Of a stretch of DNA of 64,000 nucleotides, positions 42,727 to 51,802 are shown piece by piece. Positions within the stretch are counted from its first letter, which is position 1. The number at the start of each line of letters is the position of its first letter. Below the pieces are notes generated by a model that saw only the letters and a program-made list of their open reading frames with translations, searched no databases and was not told the DNA's origin. The stretch comes from Methylobacterium sp. J-030 (GTDB taxonomy: Bacteria; Pseudomonadota; Alphaproteobacteria; Rhizobiales; Beijerinckiaceae), in the NCBI RefSeq assembly GCF_022829545.1, contig NZ_JAKSYM010000084.1:48557-112556 (forward strand), in the 5' to 3' direction. A program made the position numbers and the translations under genes.

Positions 42727-43623
42727 CTAACCCGGTGCGCGTTGCGTCCCGGTTAAGGGCGGCACGGCGGGCGCGGCCTTGGGCTCGGCGGGCGTCTCGG
42801 TCTTCGCCAGCGACGTGACGATCGTCAGTGCCACGTGCTCGGCCATGCAGCGAAGGCCGAGATCGTTCAGCCGGAACTGGCGACCGAGCATGTGTCCCTC
42901 GCCCCGGTCGCTGCGGCTCGACAGGTAGTGCAAAGCCTCGTAGCGCCGCACCAGGGGGACCTGCTGTTGCGTCGCCACGGTCCGGACGGCCTCGACGATC
43001 CGGTTGTAATCGGCGTCCGCCGCCATGCTGGCCGTGTAGATGGGATCGACGAGGACCACGTCGATCCCGTGGGACTTGATCCAGGCCACCGCCTCGCTGA
43101 GCGCGGACTCGAAGGCGTCTGCTTCCACGCGCGCGATGGCGTCGTGGGTGCCGACCTGCCAGACCACCAGATCGGGCTCGGCCTCCACCACCATGGTGCG
43201 CAGGCGCTCGGCGGCGCCGGAGGCGACCTCACCCGGCAAACCGCGATGGTCGATCACCACGTCGACCTTCGGCAGCGCCTGTTCGAGGGCCGCCTCCAGC
43301 TTGGCCGGATAGGAGGCGGAGGCACCCGGGGCCGCGGAGCCGCCGATCGCCAGCAGCTTGATCGGCCTCTTCTCGGCCAGCGCCGCCCGGACGGCGCCCA
43401 GCTTGGCGGCGGTGTACAACTGCGCGCCCGGCACCCGGCATTCCATCGACAGGCTCGGCTCGCCAGCGCCGGCATCGGCCGTCTGCTCGGCACGGGGCGG
43501 CGACGCCGAAGCGGCCAGCACCACGGCCGCCAGGATCGCGGCCCGGATGAACGGCCGCGGGCGGGCCGCGCTCACGTCCGCGGCCTCGGAGACTTGCTGC
43601 GGGTACGCCATTCGACGAACCAT
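42727..43623 (-). CDS. SGNH/GDSL-type hydrolase, exported
   Basis: A 298-residue protein with an N-terminal export signal (about 25-46, FIRAAILAAVVLAASASPPRA). The hydrolase domain shows block I KLLAIGGSAAPGASASYPA with the nucleophile Ser, block III-like VVWQVGTHDAIARV, and VLVDPIYTAS; the expected C-terminal Asp/His pair may be in FRLNDLGLRCMAEHVAL. It may remove acetyl groups from a periplasmic glycan. The start at 43623 overlaps opgC by 52 bp; ATG at 43611 is an alternative. Confidence 0.75.
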   Translation of the reverse strand: MVRRMAYPQQVSEAADVSAARPRPFIRAAILAAVVLAASASPPRAEQTADAGAGEPSLSMECRVPGAQLYTAAKLGAVRAALAEKRPIKLLAIGGSAAPGASASYPAKLEAALEQALPKVDVVIDHRGLPGEVASGAAERLRTMVVEAEPDLVVWQVGTHDAIARVEADAFESALSEAVAWIKSHGIDVVLVDPIYTASMAADADYNRIVEAVRTVATQQQVPLVRRYEALHYLSSRSDRGEGHMLGRQFRLNDLGLRCMAEHVALTIVTSLAKTETPAEPKAAPAVPPLTGTQRAPG

Positions 43624-44669
43624 GCGGTCAATCCCAGCGCGATCAGGCCCGAGCCGGCGACCAGCATATCGATCAGCAGGCCGCCGCCGGTCTGGAACCG
43701 CACGAGCTGCGCGATGAGGCTCAGGATCGAGCCCATCGAGAAGACCGCCAAGGAGTTCCGTCCCAGCTGAGTCAGGTACGAGACGATGCGGCCGATTCGG
43801 GGGGCGAGCAATGCGTAAACGGGGGCGAACGCCAACAATACCCCCAGGAAATGTACGAGTCGTGCCGGAGTGAGATAGGTCTTCTCAAATGTGAACAGCA
43901 GACGCGGCTCCGGCACCAGCATCGGATCCGGCCGGATCTCGGTGACGGCGAGCACGATCCCGGCGAGCACGATGACGATCCCGGCGGGAAACAGGCGGTG
44001 CGACCAGCGGCGCAGGGTATCGGACCGGGCGTTCCATCGCTGCAGCACGAAGCCCAGCACCAGAAGCACCTGCCAGCAGAACGGATCGAAATACCAGTTT
44101 CCCTCCCCCGGCCAGGAGGGCACGTTCCACTCGAAGACGAGGCTGGCGAGGTAGAGCCCCCCGGAGAGGATCAGCGCCGCGACGAGGCTGAAGCGACCGA
44201 CGAGGACGAAGATTGGCGCGACGCCGATCAGCAGCACGTAGAGCGGCAGGATGTTGAAGTAGCCGAGTTGGTAGGTCAGCAGCGCCATGCCGCAGACCGA
44301 TTGGATCGGATCCGCGAAGAAACCGCCGGCATTGTGCCATTCGAGGATGAGCGGGTTGTCGAGCAGCAGCGCCGCCCCCGCGATGATGGCGAGCGCCAGC
44401 AGCATCACGGTGAGCTGCGCCCTGTAGACCTCGACGGTCCGGTTCAGCAGCCGCACCACGCTCTTCATCGGCGGTTCCGGGACCCCGTCGCGGCCGCGGG
44501 TCGCGATGCCGATCGACCAGCCCGCCAGGAACACGAACAGCTCGGCGGCGTCCGAGATGCCGTATTGCGAGAAGGTGTAGCGCTCGAAGGTGTTGCCCGG
44601 GATGTGGTTGATGAAGATCGTCACCAGGGCGAAGCCGCGCCAGAAATCGATCGCGTTGGGATCCCGCAT
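43572..44669 (-). CDS. OpgC-domain membrane protein
   Basis: A 365-residue inner-membrane protein with about ten helices. The start MRDPNAIDFWRGFALVTIF then NHIPGNTFERYTFSQYG and AAELFVFLAGWSIG is typical of OpgC, the succinyltransferase of osmoregulated periplasmic glucans, a member of the acyltransferase 3-like superfamily. The actual glycan substrate here is not known. It is the first gene of a minus-strand run (opgC-like, SGNH hydrolase, flippase, acyltransferase). Confidence 0.9.
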   Translation of the reverse strand: MRDPNAIDFWRGFALVTIFINHIPGNTFERYTFSQYGISDAAELFVFLAGWSIGIATRGRDGVPEPPMKSVVRLLNRTVEVYRAQLTVMLLALAIIAGAALLLDNPLILEWHNAGGFFADPIQSVCGMALLTYQLGYFNILPLYVLLIGVAPIFVLVGRFSLVAALILSGGLYLASLVFEWNVPSWPGEGNWYFDPFCWQVLLVLGFVLQRWNARSDTLRRWSHRLFPAGIVIVLAGIVLAVTEIRPDPMLVPEPRLLFTFEKTYLTPARLVHFLGVLLAFAPVYALLAPRIGRIVSYLTQLGRNSLAVFSMGSILSLIAQLVRFQTGGGLLIDMLVAGSGLIALGLTAWFVEWRTRSKSPRPRT

Positions 44670-44835
44670 CGTCGCGTCGGCTCCGGGGTTGGACGCTTCT
44701 GAGGGTCGGCGGCGGGGTGGCGGCCCCTGATACGGTGCCGGCCCGGGTCTGCAAAGGCGAACAAAGGTGGGGATCGCCCCGCGGATCGAACCGCGCGGTC
44801 ACACCCGCGTTACGTCCCGGCACGGAGCCCCCGGG

Positions 44836-45030
44836 TCATCGCTTGATCGCGACGCGCACCGCTTTCATGCTCCCGCCGGTCCCGGCGGCCGGTGCCGCCA
44901 TCGCGAAAGCCCGAACCGGGACCGCCAGCCCCCCATCGCCGGTGACGGCGCCCGACACCTCATCGCTCGGGCGCGTCAGGTCGCCGGGGCGTGATGCGGA
45001 GACCGATAAGCTGATGCGCAGGGCCTGCAT
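44836..45030 (-). CDS. Possible small protein downstream of rfbA (64 aa)
   Basis: A 64-residue frame starting MQALRISLSVSASRPGD and ending SMKAVRVAIKR, 29 bp after the rfbA stop. Third codon positions are mostly G or C as in real genes here, but the ribosome site is weak and no family is recognised. It lies in the 390-bp gap between opgC and rfbA, which otherwise shows nothing. Could be chance. Confidence 0.25.
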   Translation of the reverse strand: MQALRISLSVSASRPGDLTRPSDEVSGAVTGDGGLAVPVRAFAMAAPAAGTGGSMKAVRVAIKR

Positions 45031-45059
45031 CAGCTGTGATGAGCGATAGCGCGCGTCGT

Positions 45060-45959
45060 CTACTTGCCCCGGCGCAGGCGCAGGTCGTCCTCGCTCTCGC
45101 GGGCGAGCCGCAGCAGGTTCTGGCCGTAGCTGGTCTTGGCGAACATCTCGCCGCGGGCCACGAGCTGGTCCCGGGTGATGAAGCCCTGCAGGTAGGCGAT
45201 CTCCTCCAGGCAGGCCACCTGGAGGCCCTGGCGGTGCTGCAGGGTGCGGACGAACTCGCTCGCCTCCAGCAGGCTGTCGTGCGTCCCCGTATCGAGCCAC
45301 GCGTAGCCGCGCGACATCCGCTCGACGTGGAGCTGCCCGCGCTGCAGGTAGGCCTCGTTGACGCTGGTGATCTCCAATTCGCCCCGGGCCGAGGGCTTCA
45401 CCTCGGCGGCGATGTCGAGCACCTGATTGTCGTAGAAGTACAGGCCGGTCACCGCCCAGGTCGATTCGGGGTTCTGAGGCTTCTCGACGATCTTGGTCGG
45501 ACGGCCCGCCTTGTCGAGGTTGACCACGCCGTAGGCCTGCGGATTCTCGACATGATAGGCGAAGACCGTGGCACCGCTCTTCCGCTGCGCAGCGCGTTCC
45601 AGAAGCTCGCCCATGCCGGCGCCGAAGAACAGGTTGTCGCCGAGGATCAGCGCGACGTCGTCGTCGCCCACGAAGTCGCGTCCGATGACGAAGGCCTGGG
45701 CCAGGCCCTCCGGCCGCGGCTGCAGCGCGTAGGAGAATGTCAGGCCGAACTGCTCGCCGGTGCCGAACAGACGCTTGTAGTTGTCGAGATGCTCCGGCGA
45801 GGAGATGATCAGGATCTCGCGGATGCCGGCCAGCATCAGCACCGAGACCGGGTAGTAGATCATCGGCTTATCGTAGACCGGCAGAAGCTGCTTGTTGATC
45901 GACAGCGTGGCCGGGTGCAGGCGCGTGCCGGATCCGCCGGCCAGGACGATGCCCTTCAT
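45060..45959 (-). CDS. rfbA: Glucose-1-phosphate thymidylyltransferase
   Basis: RfbA makes dTDP-glucose from dTTP and glucose 1-phosphate, first step to dTDP-L-rhamnose. The 299-residue protein has the nucleotidyltransferase start [40 protein letters not shown] and [17 protein letters not shown], and [11 protein letters not shown]. Its start overlaps the rfbD stop by ATGA. It is the last gene of rfbC-rfbB-rfbD-rfbA. Confidence 0.96.
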   Translation of the reverse strand: MKGIVLAGGSGTRLHPATLSINKQLLPVYDKPMIYYPVSVLMLAGIREILIISSPEHLDNYKRLFGTGEQFGLTFSYALQPRPEGLAQAFVIGRDFVGDDDVALILGDNLFFGAGMGELLERAAQRKSGATVFAYHVENPQAYGVVNLDKAGRPTKIVEKPQNPESTWAVTGLYFYDNQVLDIAAEVKPSARGELEITSVNEAYLQRGQLHVERMSRGYAWLDTGTHDSLLEASEFVRTLQHRQGLQVACLEEIAYLQGFITRDQLVARGEMFAKTSYGQNLLRLARESEDDLRLRRGK

Positions 45960-46861
45960 GGCTTGGATACTCCCTCTGAGACCGGCCCGACGAGCCGGTC
46001 CAGGATGTCGTCGAGCGCCGCCCGCCAGGGGCGGGGCCGAAGGCCGTACGCCTCGGTGAGGCTGGCCGTGGACAGGCGCGAATTGGCCGGGCGCCGGGCC
46101 GGGGTCGGGTAGGCGGAGGTCGGGATGCCCTTGACCGGGACGGAGCGGCCACCGCGCCGGGCGGAGCCCGCCACGATCGCCTCGGCGAAGCCGCACCACG
46201 TCGTGTCGCCCGCATTCACGCAGTGGACCGTCCCCGTGGGCGCGGATTCGTCCGTCGCGAGGCGCTGTGCGATCGCCGCCAGGGCTTCGGCAAGGTCGGC
46301 GGCCGAGGTCGGGCAGCCGTGCTGATCGTCGACCACGGTCAGCGCATCGCGCTCGGCCGCCAGCCGCAGCATCGTCTTGACGAAATTGGCCCGGTGCGGG
46401 CTCACCACCCAGGCGGTGCGCACGATCGCGTGGCGCGGGTTCCCGGTCCGCACGGCGAGCTCGCCCGCGGCCTTGCTGGCCCCGTAGACGCTCTGCGGAT
46501 CGATCGGCTCGCCGGGTTCATAGGCCCGGTCCGGCTTGGTGCCGGCGAAGACGTAATCGGTCGAGACGTGGACGAGCGGGATCTTTCGGGCCGCGGTGGC
46601 GGCGGCGAGGATCGCAGGTGCCAAAGCGTTGAGGCGCCAAGCCGCGACGATGTCGGACTCGGCCTTGTCGACCGCCGTGTAGGCGGCGGTATTGATCACG
46701 GCCCGGTAGGCGCGGCGATCGAGCGCCGACCCGACGGCATCCGCATCGGCGATGTCGAGCTCGGCCCGGCCGGGCGCATGGACGGTGACGCCGGACGGCC
46801 AGGACACGGCCTGCAATTCGGTGCCGACCTGACCGGCACCGCCGAGGACGAGGATGTGCAT
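45956..46861 (-). CDS. rfbD: dTDP-4-dehydrorhamnose reductase
   Basis: RfbD reduces dTDP-4-keto-L-rhamnose to dTDP-L-rhamnose with NAD(P)H. The 301-residue SDR enzyme has the Rossmann start [46 protein letters not shown] and the catalytic YGASKAAGE. The ATG overlaps the rfbB stop as TGATG, and its stop overlaps the rfbA start. Confidence 0.95.
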   Translation of the reverse strand: MHILVLGGAGQVGTELQAVSWPSGVTVHAPGRAELDIADADAVGSALDRRAYRAVINTAAYTAVDKAESDIVAAWRLNALAPAILAAATAARKIPLVHVSTDYVFAGTKPDRAYEPGEPIDPQSVYGASKAAGELAVRTGNPRHAIVRTAWVVSPHRANFVKTMLRLAAERDALTVVDDQHGCPTSAADLAEALAAIAQRLATDESAPTGTVHCVNAGDTTWCGFAEAIVAGSARRGGRSVPVKGIPTSAYPTPARRPANSRLSTASLTEAYGLRPRPWRAALDDILDRLVGPVSEGVSKP

Positions 46862-47910
46862 CAGGCGTTCAGTCCCAGGCGCTCGCCCTTGTAGCGGCCC
46901 TCGCGGATCGGCCGCCACCAGCTCTCGTTGTCGAGATACCAGGCGACGGTCTCTTCCAGCGCCTGCTCGAAGGTCTTCTGCGGCCGCCAGCCGAGTTCGG
47001 TCTCGGCCTTGGTGCAATCGATGGCGTAGCGCCGGTCATGGCCCGGGCGGTCGGCCACGAAGCTGATCAGCTGCTCGTGCGGGGCGCTCCCTGGGCGCAG
47101 ACGGTCGAAGGCCGCGCAGAGCGCCTTGACCACCGCGAGGTTGTTGCGCACCGCCCGGCCGCCGAGCAGGTAGGTCTGGCCGACGCGGCCGCGCTCCAGC
47201 ACGGCGACGAGGCCCTTGGCGTGGTCCTCCACGTGGATCCAGTCGCGCTCGTTCTGGCCATCGCCGTAGACCGGCAGCTTCTTGCCCTCCAGGGCGTTGA
47301 GGATCATCAGCGGGATCAGCTTCTCGGGGAAGTGGCGCGGCCCGTAATTGTTCGAGCAGTTCGTCACCAGCACCGGCAGGCCGTAGGTCTCGTGCCAGGC
47401 ACGTGCGAGGTGGTCGGAGGCTGCCTTGGAAGCCGAGTAGGGCGAGCGCGGGTCGTAGCGGCTCTCTTCGGTGAAGTAGGCACCGGGCGGCAGCGAGCCG
47501 TAGACCTCGTCGGTCGAGACGTGGAGGAACCGGAAGCTCTGTCGATCCACCTCCGGCAGGGCTTCGTAATGCCCGCGGGCGCCGTCCAGCATGGTCTGCG
47601 TGCCGATGACGTTGGTCCGCACGAAGGCGCCGGGATCCGTGATCGAGCGGTCGACGTGGCTCTCGGCGGCCAGATGCATCACCGCCTGCGGCTTGAACGC
47701 GGCGAACGCCTTCTGCACGGCGGCGTGGTCGCAGATATCGGCCTCGACGAGGCTGTGGCGCGGATTGTCGGCGAGCGCGGCCAGGGAGATCGGGTTCGCC
47801 GCGTAGGTCATCGCGTCGAGGGTGCAGACCTCGTGGCCGAGATCGTTGACGAGGTGCAGCACCAGCGCCGAGCCGATGAAGCCGCAGCCTCCGGTCACCA
47901 GAATGCGCAT
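46861..47910 (-). CDS. rfbB: dTDP-glucose 4,6-dehydratase
   Basis: RfbB converts dTDP-glucose to dTDP-4-keto-6-deoxyglucose. The 349-residue SDR enzyme has MRILVTGGCGFIGSALVLHL, MHLAAESHVDRSI, HVSTDEVYGSL and the catalytic YSASKAASDHLARAW; NCSNNYGPRHFPEKLIP is a dehydratase signature. It is coupled to rfbD, and lies 92 bp after rfbC. Confidence 0.96.
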   Translation of the reverse strand: MRILVTGGCGFIGSALVLHLVNDLGHEVCTLDAMTYAANPISLAALADNPRHSLVEADICDHAAVQKAFAAFKPQAVMHLAAESHVDRSITDPGAFVRTNVIGTQTMLDGARGHYEALPEVDRQSFRFLHVSTDEVYGSLPPGAYFTEESRYDPRSPYSASKAASDHLARAWHETYGLPVLVTNCSNNYGPRHFPEKLIPLMILNALEGKKLPVYGDGQNERDWIHVEDHAKGLVAVLERGRVGQTYLLGGRAVRNNLAVVKALCAAFDRLRPGSAPHEQLISFVADRPGHDRRYAIDCTKAETELGWRPQKTFEQALEETVAWYLDNESWWRPIREGRYKGERLGLNA

Positions 47911-48002
47911 GGCAGGGTCCTCTTTGGATCGTCGAAAACGGAGTGGCGGGGCCTCAGAAGACGACCCGCCGTGACGGAATTACGGCCGCCATGGCGCGGC
48001 GG

Positions 48003-48554
48003 TCAGAAGACGGAACCGAGTGCGGCCAGGGTCGGCGCCCGGCGATCCTTGTCGGACAGAATGGCTCCCTCGCCCGAGACCGGCCACGGGATCCCGATCT
48101 CGGGGTCGTCCCAGGCGAGCGACCGGTCGTGCTCGGGGCTGTAGTAGTCATCGACCTTGTAGGCCACCATCACGTCGGGCGTGAGGGTGCAGAATCCGTG
48201 CGCGAAGCCGTGCGGAATCAAGAGCTGCGCGCCTGTCTCGGCATCGAGGGTCACGGCGACGTACCTGCCGTAGGTCGGCGAGCCGCTGCGGATGTCGACC
48301 GCCACGTCGAGGATCGCGCCCTGCAGGACGCGGATCAGCTTGGCCTGCGCCCGGGGCGCGATCTGGAAGTGCAGCCCGCGGATCGTGCCCTGGGGCGCCG
48401 AGAAGGACTGATTGTCCTGGACGAAGGTGTTGGTGATGCCGGCCCGTTGCATCGCGTCGGCGCGGAACGTCTCGGAGAACCAGCCGCGGGCATCGCCGAG
48501 CCGCTTCGGCACGATGCGTTTCACGTCCGGGATCTCGGTCTCGATGACGTCCAT
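48003..48554 (-). CDS. rfbC: dTDP-4-dehydrorhamnose 3,5-epimerase
   Basis: RfbC epimerises dTDP-4-keto-6-deoxyglucose at C3 and C5. The 183-residue cupin starts MDVIETEIPDVKRIVPKRLG and contains RGWFSETFRADAM, QDNQSFSAPQGTIRGLHFQI with the catalytic His, and LIPHGFAHGFCTLTPD. The ATG at 48554 has GGGAAGGG at a good distance; the frame upstream to 48647 is unlike the family. It is the first gene of the rhamnose operon, divergent from the gene at 48730. Confidence 0.95.
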   Translation of the reverse strand: MDVIETEIPDVKRIVPKRLGDARGWFSETFRADAMQRAGITNTFVQDNQSFSAPQGTIRGLHFQIAPRAQAKLIRVLQGAILDVAVDIRSGSPTYGRYVAVTLDAETGAQLLIPHGFAHGFCTLTPDVMVAYKVDDYYSPEHDRSLAWDDPEIGIPWPVSGEGAILSDKDRRAPTLAALGSVF

Positions 48555-48729
48555 GCCAGCGCCCTTCCCGCGGGTCCCAAGGTCGGCCGCGGCGGACGTG
48601 CTAACCCTGGCCCGTTCGGAGCCGGGGGCTCGCGTCGCCGAACCCAACCTTGTTGATCGGCTTGCGACTTCCGGTCATTTGCCGGCCGTGTCAAGGCGGT
48701 GAAGTGCTGTGCCGCTCGCGTAGGAGTTG

Positions 48730-49644
48730 ATGACAGGTCAAGCAGAGCGATCCATCGCGGCGATGCTGCGCGCGCAGGCCGCCGACCCGGATTGTGCCTG
48801 GAGTCTCGGCAGCTACGGTGCCGTCGCGGCGTTCCGACGGACTCTCGATGAACCGGCATGGCCCCTCGACGACGGGCGGATCGGGCTCGCGACGAACCGC
48901 GGCGCCCTCGCTCTGACGCTGTTCCCGGGGCTGCGGCCGGTCGCCTATGAAACCGGCTTCATCGATGGCTGGAGCCAGGCGGTCGCACTCTGCCTGCCGG
49001 CCGCGGCCTGCGCGATGGGACGGCGCGCGGTGCTGACCGAACTGGGTCCAGACACCGCGGCGGTCCGGTTGCGCGACTGCGACGGTGTGCTGTTCGACCT
49101 CGGTCTCGGCCTCGACGCGATCGATGCCTGCGTGCGCGTGACCGACCCGAACCTGATCGCGCGCCTGCGGTCCGCGAGCGGCCGGCCGCTCTTCGCGCCC
49201 GGCAATCCCGCCGTTCACGCGCTCCTGGCGGAGAGCCCGCACCGGGTGTTCATCGGGCGCCCGGGGCGGATCGAGGTCTATACAGCGATCCCGGCGCCGG
49301 GCGGAAGCGCCGATCCCGGCCCGCACAGCCACATCCTTCCGAAGCTCCTGCGCCTGCGACGGACGCATGCGGCGACCGCGCCGATCCCGCAGGGGTGGGT
49401 TCCGGTCGCGGCGCTGCACCCGGCCCATCCGGGCAAGGACGCGACCGGCCGGCCGGTTCCGTTCGACGCGGCGCGCCACGCGGCGTTCGGACGGCTGCTC
49501 GATGCTTGGGGCGATCCGGTGCTCGCTGCCCTCCGCCGTGCGGTGTTGTCCGGGGAGGAGCCGGATGCGATTCTGGCGGACGGGCGGTTCGCGCGCTCGG
49601 CGATCCGGGCCGCACGGGCGCAGCGCGCGGCCATGAGACCGTGA
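48730..49644 (+). CDS. Uncharacterised protein (304 aa)
   Basis: The protein starts MTGQAERSIAAMLRAQAADP and has a soluble mixed alpha/beta sequence. Segments such as CAWSLGSYGAVAAFRR, RIGLATNRGALALTLFPGLR and CDGVLFDLGLGLDAIDACVR look like a conserved domain known in alphaproteobacteria, perhaps DUF6925, but I cannot confirm this. No signal peptide or membrane segment. AGGAG lies only 3 bp before the ATG. It is divergent from rfbC and lies just left of the lower-GC unit. Confidence 0.65.
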   Translation: MTGQAERSIAAMLRAQAADPDCAWSLGSYGAVAAFRRTLDEPAWPLDDGRIGLATNRGALALTLFPGLRPVAYETGFIDGWSQAVALCLPAAACAMGRRAVLTELGPDTAAVRLRDCDGVLFDLGLGLDAIDACVRVTDPNLIARLRSASGRPLFAPGNPAVHALLAESPHRVFIGRPGRIEVYTAIPAPGGSADPGPHSHILPKLLRLRRTHAATAPIPQGWVPVAALHPAHPGKDATGRPVPFDAARHAAFGRLLDAWGDPVLAALRRAVLSGEEPDAILADGRFARSAIRAARAQRAAMRP

Positions 49645-49868
49645 GCGCGATGATTTGGCTGCGCGCCCGCGTGCCCGAGCCATTCCATCGCTACCGGATC
49701 CAGATCTCTGTCGGCGTGGACTGTTGGCCTGACGCCGCCGCGGAAGGCGGCACTCGACTTCGGCAGCCCACGACCGCATTGTTCGGAGATCGCGATGATC
49801 AGGTATGCCCCAGGTCGTCTCATACGACTCTCGCCGAAGACATCAGCCTCGTTACCGTCCAAGCGCGG

Positions 49869-50240
49869 GTGAGCGACTGGCAAGATCGCAGCGATGACCT
49901 TTATCGGCAGTTGAAGGATTGGTCTCCTGCGGACTACAGATTGGACACGTCACAGCATCTTAGCATGCATGAAGAATTGATGAAATATTACGGCGTTGCT
50001 CCGGTCGAGCTTTCCGTTCTTAATATCTATGATAACTCCGTCTGGGAGGCCAAGATTGTGCCGTATGGCCTGTGGATTATCGGCGGAGATGGCCGGCTCG
50101 ATCTGCTCACTGCAGAACGGCGGTACCTGATTACGGGCGTGCCGCCGACCGCGGGTTCGGGGTGGCGTATCTCCGAGCCGGGGGCACGCGGTCACGTGAA
50201 CCCCCTCAATCAATCCTCTTGGCTCGCGGCGCTGCAATGA
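49869..50240 (+). CDS. Uncharacterised protein A of a two-gene HEPN-linked unit
   Basis: A frame open from 49395, but base composition and sequence style change near 49870, so the GTG at 49869 (VSDWQDRSDDLYRQLKDW) is taken as start; ATG at 49650 is an alternative that would give 196 residues. The 123-residue protein has helices at the front (DLYRQLKDWSPADYRL, HEELMKYYGV) and a beta-rich second half (VELSVLNIYDNSVWEAK, PYGLWIIGGDGRLDLLTAER). I recognise no family. Its TGA overlaps the ATG of the HEPN-like gene by 4 bp. By position it could be an antitoxin or partner of that protein; this is inference only. Confidence 0.5.
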   Translation: MSDWQDRSDDLYRQLKDWSPADYRLDTSQHLSMHEELMKYYGVAPVELSVLNIYDNSVWEAKIVPYGLWIIGGDGRLDLLTAERRYLITGVPPTAGSGWRISEPGARGHVNPLNQSSWLAALQ

Positions 50241-50695
50241 ACTTGGTTCCGCAGATCCTGGCGGCCTATACAGAGATCGAGAACTACCTATTTGGCGAAC
50301 TCGACAAAGCCCTCAACAGCAACGATCCTCATAGGCAAGCGGCAATTCAAGATTTCCGGCGTTTTAATGACAACGAATATTTTGTTCTGCTATGGGGCCA
50401 ATTGGAAAATGAGATCAACACAAAATTCACGGCCGTGATCACGACAGGTCAGGCGCATCCAGACTGGATCGAGCGCCGGAAATTTTACAATTACAATTTG
50501 GATAAGACAAAATTCGAGGAGAGGCTTTCATTGTTGCTCGACAAGCAAGCAGGAAAAGGGAGCGAGTGGGCTCTCGCGATGCGATACGACGAGCACAGGA
50601 ACAAGATCGCGCATGGGGAAAGCAACAGGACCGGAATCGACGTGACTGCGGTGATTGCCGCGCTGTACCAAGTGCAATCCGCGCTCACGGTCTGA
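50237..50695 (+). CDS. HEPN-like protein B, candidate RNase
   Basis: A 152-residue, nearly all-helical protein. The first part (VPQILAAYTEIENYLFGELD) and the second (EYFVLLWGQLENEINTKF) look like the long helices of a HEPN domain. Near the C-terminus R121-N-K-I-A-H126 in YDEHRNKIAHGESN fits the R-x4-6-H active-site motif of HEPN RNases, with a polar residue after the Arg as in active members. Related domains occur in toxin-antitoxin, abortive-infection and CRISPR effector proteins. It is coupled by ATGA to protein A, and the DNA is less GC-rich than its surroundings. No activity is shown by sequence alone. Confidence 0.65.
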   Translation: MNLVPQILAAYTEIENYLFGELDKALNSNDPHRQAAIQDFRRFNDNEYFVLLWGQLENEINTKFTAVITTGQAHPDWIERRKFYNYNLDKTKFEERLSLLLDKQAGKGSEWALAMRYDEHRNKIAHGESNRTGIDVTAVIAALYQVQSALTV

Positions 50696-50911
50696 CGCTA
50701 CCGCTTGCACCAAAGTATTACGCGGCGCGGATGCCGCGCAGAACCGGAGCGGTCCGCCGTCAGTGTGGCGATCTGGACCAAAAGGCCGCGATTGCTGCCG
50801 CGCGCAGCATCGGCCCTGCGGCAGCCAGATCGACATCTGCGTTGGGAAAACGTTGAACGACCGGCGTGGATCATATCCGATCCCTGCACGATCGAACTGA
50901 CCGGTTTTACC

Positions 50912-51559
50912 TTATGGAATCCCGATCATCTTGTGGGTCTGGAGCGAGAGCCGCCAGCGGGCATCCCGTCGGCAATAGGCGATTGCGGCCTCCGTGCTGG
51001 CGATCCGGCCCGGCCCGTCGAGGGGCTGGAGGAAGCGATGGCGGAAATCGAGCCCGACGAAATCCGCCGGGTCGGCATCCGCCTGCGGATAGACGAGCTT
51101 CAATTCATGGCCGGTCGTCTGCGCCAGCGCATTGCGCCCCTTCGGACTGACGCAGATCCAGTCGATGCCCGGGGGCGCCGGCAGCGTGCCGTTGGTCTCG
51201 ATCGCGATCTCGAACCGATGGGCGTGCACCGCCGCGATCAGCGCAGCGTCGAGCTGGAGCAGCGGCTCGCCGCCCGTGAACACCACGTAGCGGTTCTCCG
51301 AGCCCCCTTCCCACGTCGCCGCGATGGCATCGGCGAGCTCGGATGCATCGGCGAACCGTCCGCCGCCCTCCCCGTCGAGACCGACGAAGTCGGTGTCGCA
51401 GAATCGGCAGGCCGCGGCGGCGCGGTCGGCCTCGCGGCCGGACCAGAGATTGCACCCGGCGAAGCGGCAGAACACGGCCGCGCGCCCCGCCTGGGCACCC
51501 TCCCCCTGAAGCGTGTGGAAAACTTCCTTGACCGCGTAACTCACTGTCGTCCCAGTCAT
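50912..51559 (-). CDS. queE: 7-carboxy-7-deazaguanine synthase
   Basis: QueE is a radical SAM enzyme that forms the 7-deazaguanine core used for queuosine. The 215-residue protein starts MTGTTVSYAVKEVFHTLQGE and carries the cluster-binding cysteines in FCRFAGCNL and AACRFCDTDF, then VVFTGGEPLLQLD and IAIETNGTLPAPPGIDW. queC, queD and queF are not nearby. The frame is open far upstream but only this part is QueE-like. It ends 216 bp from the HEPN-like gene, convergent with it. Confidence 0.95.
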   Translation of the reverse strand: MTGTTVSYAVKEVFHTLQGEGAQAGRAAVFCRFAGCNLWSGREADRAAAACRFCDTDFVGLDGEGGGRFADASELADAIAATWEGGSENRYVVFTGGEPLLQLDAALIAAVHAHRFEIAIETNGTLPAPPGIDWICVSPKGRNALAQTTGHELKLVYPQADADPADFVGLDFRHRFLQPLDGPGRIASTEAAIAYCRRDARWRLSLQTHKMIGIP

Positions 51560-51802
51560 CGTCCCGCGCGACGCGTCGCCTGCAGATAGGCCCTGTACCG
51601 ACCGGGCACCACCGACAACCGCGCCGTGCAGGGCCGCGCATCGCTCTCGCCTTGCTCTTGCCACGGTGGGCACGTTGATGCCGGGTTGCAGCCCGGCGAC
51701 CGAGCAGCGGTCGCTCGGGTTGTGCCCTATCCGACCCCCCGGGTCGGACCTGCGGCGCCTCGCGGTGCCGACCCTGGCGATTCTCTGACGAGTCGGACAC
51801 GC

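Noticed and set aside
49278..49883. A 201-residue minus-strand frame across the end of the gene at 48730 and the start region of protein A
   Set aside because: Its middle part (AYLIIAISEQCGRGLPKSSA) looked protein-like, but it overlaps a better gene, has no ribosome site, and ends in Arg/Pro-rich text.
50700..50911. Considered as the remnant of a transposase next to the HEPN-like gene
   Set aside because: No frame shows transposase motifs, and no terminal inverted repeats or target duplication could be found.
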